Positions 58,918 through 64,000 of a stretch of DNA of 64,000 nt are shown here, piece by piece. The position numbers and the translations under genes were made by a program. The notes beneath the pieces are model-generated. The model had not been told where the DNA came from. It searched no databases and saw only the letters and a program-made list of their open reading frames with translations. Origin of the DNA: Lithocarpus polystachyus. Taxonomy: Eukaryota > Streptophyta > Magnoliopsida > Fagales > Fagaceae. Each line of letters begins with the position of its first letter. The first letter of the stretch is position 1. Where the stretch lies: positions 1,860,001-1,924,000 of the forward strand of contig CM066163.1 of NCBI GenBank assembly GCA_033629205.1, given 5' to 3'.

Positions 58918-61900
58918 GCAGTGTATCAAGGCACAAAAGTACATAGGAAAGAAGATGGGCGGCTTCTTCTCTTTCGTCCAGAGCCGAATGCGATTCACAT
59001 TAAATTTGGAGCAGAGAGAATGTGCATGCCATCACCCTCCATTGATCAATTTGTAGATGCTGTGAAGCAAACTGTCCTAGCCAACAAGCGTTGGGTAATC
59101 CTCTTCTATCTTGAAGAAATGTTGAACCATTAATTCTTTATGAGTTAATTATTTCAATAAATTTATACTATCTTTTTAATATAATATATGTGGATGATTA
59201 TGATGATTAGGTTCCTACTCCAAGAAAAGGGTCTCTGCACATTAGGCCTCTGCTCATGGGAAGTGGTCGAATATTAGGTTTGGGTGCAGCACCTGAATAC
59301 ACTTTCCTTGTATATGTTTCCCCTGTTCGCAAATATTTCAAGGTGAGGGTATTTTTAGTTTTCCAATTGAAGCTTTACTTTTGCTTCGAACGAAAATCTT
59401 CTAAATTGTCTAGAATACTAAAAATGGGTCAATGATTTTTATTCCATTGGATCCTACCAAGTGTAGAATGATTTATCATTTATGTTATCTTGGTTCATAA
59501 TCAGGAGGGTTTTGCACCCTTGAACTTGTATGTTGAGAAAGATTTTGATCGTGCCTCTCGTGGTGGAACTGGAGGAATCAAATCAATCACCAACTATGCC
59601 CCGGTAAGGAATTTATTCTCTCATGTAACTTAAGTTTTTGCTGCATTAAGCATTATTGTATAACACATCATCGTGTTTGAAATTGTAGGGTTTGAAAGCA
59701 TTGACTAAAGCAAAGAGCAGAGGGTTTTCTGATGTCTTATATCTGGACTCAGTGAATAGGAAAAATATTGAGGAGGTCTCCTCTTGTAACATTTTTATTG
59801 TGAAGGTATTTTTTTTAGAATATTTTAAGTTCAATCTAATATGTTAGCAAGTTTTTGTCTTGATGGAATTCAAGGAAAGGGAAACTATAAAACTCATTGG
59901 ATAAGCCTTGAAAGTAAATAAAATATATGGCATAATTCCAAGGATCACTGATTACTGAGAAACAAATTGATTTGTGAAATTATCATTAGTATATGGGGAT
60001 GAATGAAAACAGTAGGCAAGTAATGAAGCTTGAGATTGGATAAGAAAAGTTATTTGTAATATAATAAACCATATTGATACAAATAAGATGTTGATGACAA
60101 CTTATCAGTTATCACTTAGGCATCATAAATTGAACCATTCAATTTCCCCCATTAAGTTTAAGCAACCTGTATTTAATACTTGTTCACATTTACTCCTTTG
60201 AAATTTTTACAGTCCTAAATTATAGTATCTCCCTTTGTATTCTTATAATTGGTACACTCTAAACCTCATGCGTGCATTTTCCAATTTACTAGGGCAATGC
60301 TATTTCAACTCCTGCAGTAAATGGGACCATTCTTCCAGGAGTCACCTGTAGGCCGTAAAAGCATCATTGAGATTGCTCGTGATCATGGTTACCAGGTGAT
60401 ATTCATGTACCACTAAATGACAGCTTGAACCTGATTTTCTTAATTAATTTTTGAAGTAATACCAACTGAGAAGGGCTTCATTAAAAAATTAAGGCCACTT
60501 TTCCCATTGTACATGTGAGACTTATGAATGACTAGGAACTTGCTGTTTCTATTGGGAAATTTAGACCCCGGTTGATAGAATTAACAAGTTTTAAACTCAA
60601 GTTGTTAATTAGATTTTTTATGAATAAATATTGTTAAAACAAACTAACATCAATATCATGCAGCGGAAAAATAAATAAGACAAGATATGATAACCCAGGA
60701 AAACTAATGAAATAAACTACTTTCATAGTAAAAAACTTAGGGGGAAACCTTCCCGAAAAGCAATTCACTATAGTAAAGAGAAGTTTCAGATCTAGTACAA
60801 AACCTTTGTCTCTAGACTATACAATCCCCGTAGATGAACTCACAGCAGAAACCTTCTACCGTTTCAGAACCTTTGAACTCTTCAATATATGAACACCACC
60901 AATGATGCACGAATCCCAGTACGTGACTCATTCCTTTGCACAATTTCCAGTACGTGACTCACTCACCAACTTGAGGAAGAAGAATGTTGGCTGCAAAGTT
61001 CTTCACTTCATTAACAATGAAGATCAAGAAGCACTTGGTTACAAAACCCTAAGGCACAAGAGACGCAATAGCTTCTTTCAGAGAGAATAAGGCATCAGTC
61101 TCCTTTTACATATGTTCTCCTTGTATTCTCTTATGTGACGGCCTCTAAAATAAGTCTTATCTATGTCTAGGGTTGTGAGAAAAGAAACCCTACACAAATA
61201 CATAAGCTTGGGCCGAAAATCAAATTTGAAAATCTAAATTCTCGTAACCTCAATAGATACGTTGATCGATCGAGAATCTGACGAGCTTCATTCATTAAAT
61301 CTCGATAGATAGCTATCTGTCGAGCAGGTGTCGAGTTATCTGTCCGCAGGTGTCGAGTTATTTGTTCAGCTTTAATGAATAGCCCTTCTTCACTTGTTTT
61401 TTGGTTCAATCTTCATGGCTTTAATACTAGACTTGAACAACATGTTTCTTGAAGTATTAAATACATCCTAAATCTACCCAATTATAAGTAAAGTGCGTTT
61501 TGTCAAAGGATTAGCCAACTACATAAATATTGACATATGTTCCTAACATGAATCACATATGTCCTAACAGTTTCTATTTTAGATGTTTCTCTTTGTTGTT
61601 AAGATGTGAACTCTTTACTCTGTAGAGTCTTTGTCATGGAATTCATTCTATTTTCTTCTAAAAATAATTAATTACTACTTGTTTCAAATGCTTAAACTGT
61701 TAGGAAATGGTTAGTTTAATTATTTAACCATTATTCTAATATCGTTTGTAATTTGATGCCAGGACGAGGAATGTGTTATTCCTATTGATGAATTGATTGA
61801 TGCTGATGAAGTTTTCTACACAGGAACTGCTGTTGGTGTTGCTTCTGTAGGTAGCATTACATATGAAGGAAAAATGTAATTAACAGTATATGGCTTATTT

Positions 61901-62297
61901 GTTTATTTGCTGAAAGATGGTTAAAGTATAGTTACAACTAGAAAAAATTGAAGTTTTGAAAAACTTTTAATAAAGAAATAAGCTAAAAAGTTAAAAGAAA
62001 AAACTATTCGCAAACACACCATAGTGTGATAGAATAAAAAAGAGCCTTTTGAAAACAAATGAGTACCTTCAAGTTGCATCCCTCTGATTATTGATCATAT
62101 GAAAAGTGCCACTCCTAATTGTTACAAAATTTATATTAATACTGCCAATATTAAACTTATGTAACTTATTTATATGCAGGATTAAATTTGAAATGGGTGC
62201 TCAGACTGTGTACCAGGAACTATACTCAACCCTCGTAGGAATAAAAACGGGTTTGATTGAGGATAAGATGGGCTGGATAGTAGAGATAGAATATTGA
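58918..62297 (+). pseudogene. BCAT copy 3, 5'-truncated and frameshifted
   Basis: Matches exons 4-10 of copy 2: 58918-59094, 59211-59342, 59505-59603, 59689-59805, 60293-60395, 61763-61875, 62180-62297. Exons 1-3 are missing because the duplication began in intron 3, so there is no targeting peptide, start or N-terminal domain. The exon 8 copy has a 7-bp insertion (TGTAGGCCGTAAAAGC for CGTAGAAGC) giving an in-frame TAA at 60356-60358. The last base before the exon 9 donor is T instead of G, GNYFK has become RKYFK, and the stop is shifted by one codon. The PLP lysine region remains. Expression would give at most a fragment. Confidence 0.92.
60554..61569. mobile_element. 1016-bp insertion with 9-bp target duplication, class unresolved
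   Basis: GTTTCTATT flanks it on both sides (60545-60553 and 61570-61578), and the paralogous intron in copy 2 has a single GTTTCTATT (54109-54117). Ends are GGGAAATTTAGACCCC and CATATGTCCTAACA; on the minus strand it reads TGTTAGGACATATGTG ... TCTAAATTTCCC(A). If one T is counted in, it starts TG and ends CA, as a solo LTR would, but the duplication is 8-9 bp rather than 5. Contains repeated GTCGAGTTAT/CAGGTGTCGAG motifs. The short frames inside show no domain. Confidence 0.75.
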
Positions 62298-62528
62298 GCT
62301 CTTTATTCGCCACATTACCATACAAAAATATTGTCAAAATTGTTGTTCTTTGGAACAGAATTTGTAAAAATAAACCAATTTCATAAATCACAATCTATAT
62401 ATCCAAAATTGAATATGTTTGGTGTTTAGCATTGATTCGTTCCATGACAAATTAAGGACCAAAAAATATTTCGGCAGCAAATCTCCCAGTCATATGTGCT
62501 CCTCTATCGCATCGACCTTAACACACCA

Positions 62529-62545
62529 CCCCCCCCCCCCCCCCC
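62529..62545 (+). repeat. Poly(C) run of 17 in unit 2
   Basis: Homopolymer absent from the matching site in unit 1 (about 55030), so it expanded after the duplication, or it is a sequencing artefact. Confidence 0.75.
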
Positions 62546-63385
62546 TCGCATGTGAGCCTTTGCAAATGCATCAAATATACCCACATGTGAGTCTCTATCA
62601 CATTGACCTTCCTAGCACACAAGCCTTTGCATATCCTAGTGTGTCATGCATGCAAGAGTTGCACCAAATGCAACGATCACCAAATGCTCATTCGAGCAAA
62701 AGTTGAACCATACCTCCAATACCAATTTGTTAAGAGGAGCACCCGTGAACCCAAAAGTTTAAGCCAACAAGGTTGAATCCAACTACGTATACTAACTGCT
62801 TGAAATTAAACCAAGATATTTATACTCATCATTTAATAATACCTATAGAAGGGACATGTCCCTTGAAAATTTCTAAATCTATTACTTTTGGTAATGGATT
62901 TTCCACCGCCTTCTTTGATGATATATAATGAAAAATACATTTAGACCCCTACCAATATTAAATCACATTATTAATATGGATAAATAGAAAAGCACACTAA
63001 CCATATATAAACACATGCATGCAGTGACAAGCATATATTCACGGAATGAAAATCCAAATGGTAAAAACATTTTGGGGTAAAGCCTAATTCCAACTCAAGA
63101 AGTCTACTATTGAAGGTTGTTATAGTACATACAATACTCGCATGACTTCCCATACATATGGTTAGGCTTAGTACCTAAGCTCTCCTTTTCTACTAGAAAT
63201 TGTAGATAATGCGTTTTGCCTTTAATGTTACTTGTTGCCACGTGTTGATCTATTGTCAAAAAAACCAATATCTCAATCACTTTAAGGCTTCTTGAAGATT
63301 TGATATCATCTCTTTTGATTTCAAACAATAACTCCAACAATAGTATAGTCATCTATGTGTTTGGAAGTATAAAGCTCTCTAAGGT

Positions 63386-64000
63386 GTATTAATGAGAGAG
63401 AAAGCAAGAACTAGAAGGCTTTCTCTAGGTTTTTATTAGTATAGTGTGGTCATCTTCCTCTCTATATCATTAAAGTTATTGTATTGTAGTTTAAAATTAA
63501 AATTGGTGTAGGTTTCTAGGGTTGGTTGATTACAGAAAAGCTATGAAAGCCCAAGTCAATGATTTTCCTTTATAGGTTGGGTAGAGTGAAAGTTGCGAAA
63601 ATGTCTACTGAAACTGTCCAAACTGTCAATTCGGTCAATTGATCAAGCAAATTTGGTCCACTAAAAACTAGATTCCAACACCTTCAACAATAGTCTTTTT
63701 AGCTGTCAACCTTGATTACACCACACAATTACAACTGTAAATGTTAAAAAATTAAAAATAAATTTATCATGGAATTAGCCATCACTAAAAACCCTAATAT
63801 ATAAACTGAAAAAAAAAAAAAAAAAATTGCCTCAGATAGGCTCAGTTAAATTGCACGTAGATGTTATAATTTTGAAGTTTCAACCCTCATCTTCTCTGCT
63901 AGATGAGTCAATTGCATGGTCATTTGTATAATTATTACTCTTAGGATTTGGTTGGGATCTGCTTATTTTATTGAAGCTGAAAACTTTTTGCTTAAAGTAC
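63386..64000. other. Right-edge intergenic DNA
   Basis: No gene seen. The last 60 bases resemble the left end of the GTTTGGAT-type MITE at 27923. Confidence 0.4.

Larger units (their letters stand above)
58683..63385 (+). repeat. Tandem duplication unit 2
   Basis: Copy of unit 1 carrying BCAT exons 4-10 and their introns, plus the 3' flank up to about 63385. It lacks the LTR retrotransposon and the intron 7 micro-insertion but has its own 1016-bp insertion (60554-61569). Confidence 0.85.

Overview
This window looks like nuclear DNA of a flowering plant, most likely a woody eudicot. The genes are split by long AT-rich introns with GT-AG borders, the proteins match Arabidopsis-type families, and most of the space between genes is transposon debris, microsatellites and poly(A)/poly(T) runs. 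No bacterial, organellar or viral genes, rRNA, true tRNA or CRISPR array were seen. The species cannot be named from sequence alone.

Layout. (1) 1-5737: the last two exons of a class I KNOX homeobox gene of the KNAT1/BREVIPEDICELLUS type (+ strand). Its 5' exons are not in the window, so about 5 kb of its left part is probably a large intron, and it carries a SINE and a MITE. (2) 5738-21850: no convincing host gene. It holds a three-level nested transposon (hAT containing a Harbinger-like MITE containing another, 7024-10554), a hAT element with perfect ends (11363-12591), a second Harbinger-like element (14491-15531) and decayed hAT remnants. (3) 21857-23032: a complete three-exon HD-Zip II gene of the HAT22/HAT9 type (- strand). 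(4) 23040-36500: gene-poor, with one small Cys-rich conserved protein (33662-33859) and a diverged tandem array. (5) 36576-62297: a cluster of branched-chain aminotransferase (BCAT) genes, all on + strand. BCAT copy 1 (36576-43564) has ten exons and an unusual Asn in a PLP-contact motif. BCAT copy 2 (49589-54812) has ten exons and looks intact. BCAT copy 3 (58918-62297) is a 5'-truncated, frameshifted pseudogene made by tandem duplication of the 3' half of copy 2. An orphan first exon lies at 45858. An LRR receptor fragment, a long-TIR element and a 2.74 kb gag-only LTR retrotransposon sit between the copies.

How parts relate. The two transcription factors (meristem KNOX, HD-Zip II) are independent loci. 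The BCATs act at the last step of Leu/Ile/Val synthesis or the first step of their breakdown. Copies 2 and 3 give a built-in comparison: the copy 3 side shows the empty site for the LTR retrotransposon and for a tiny poly(A) insertion in copy 2.

The most unusual signal is a recurrent class of very small insertions: a poly(A) run plus about 5-20 unique bases, flanked by 9-19 bp target-site duplications. At least nine occur in 64 kb, and one has a paralogous empty site.
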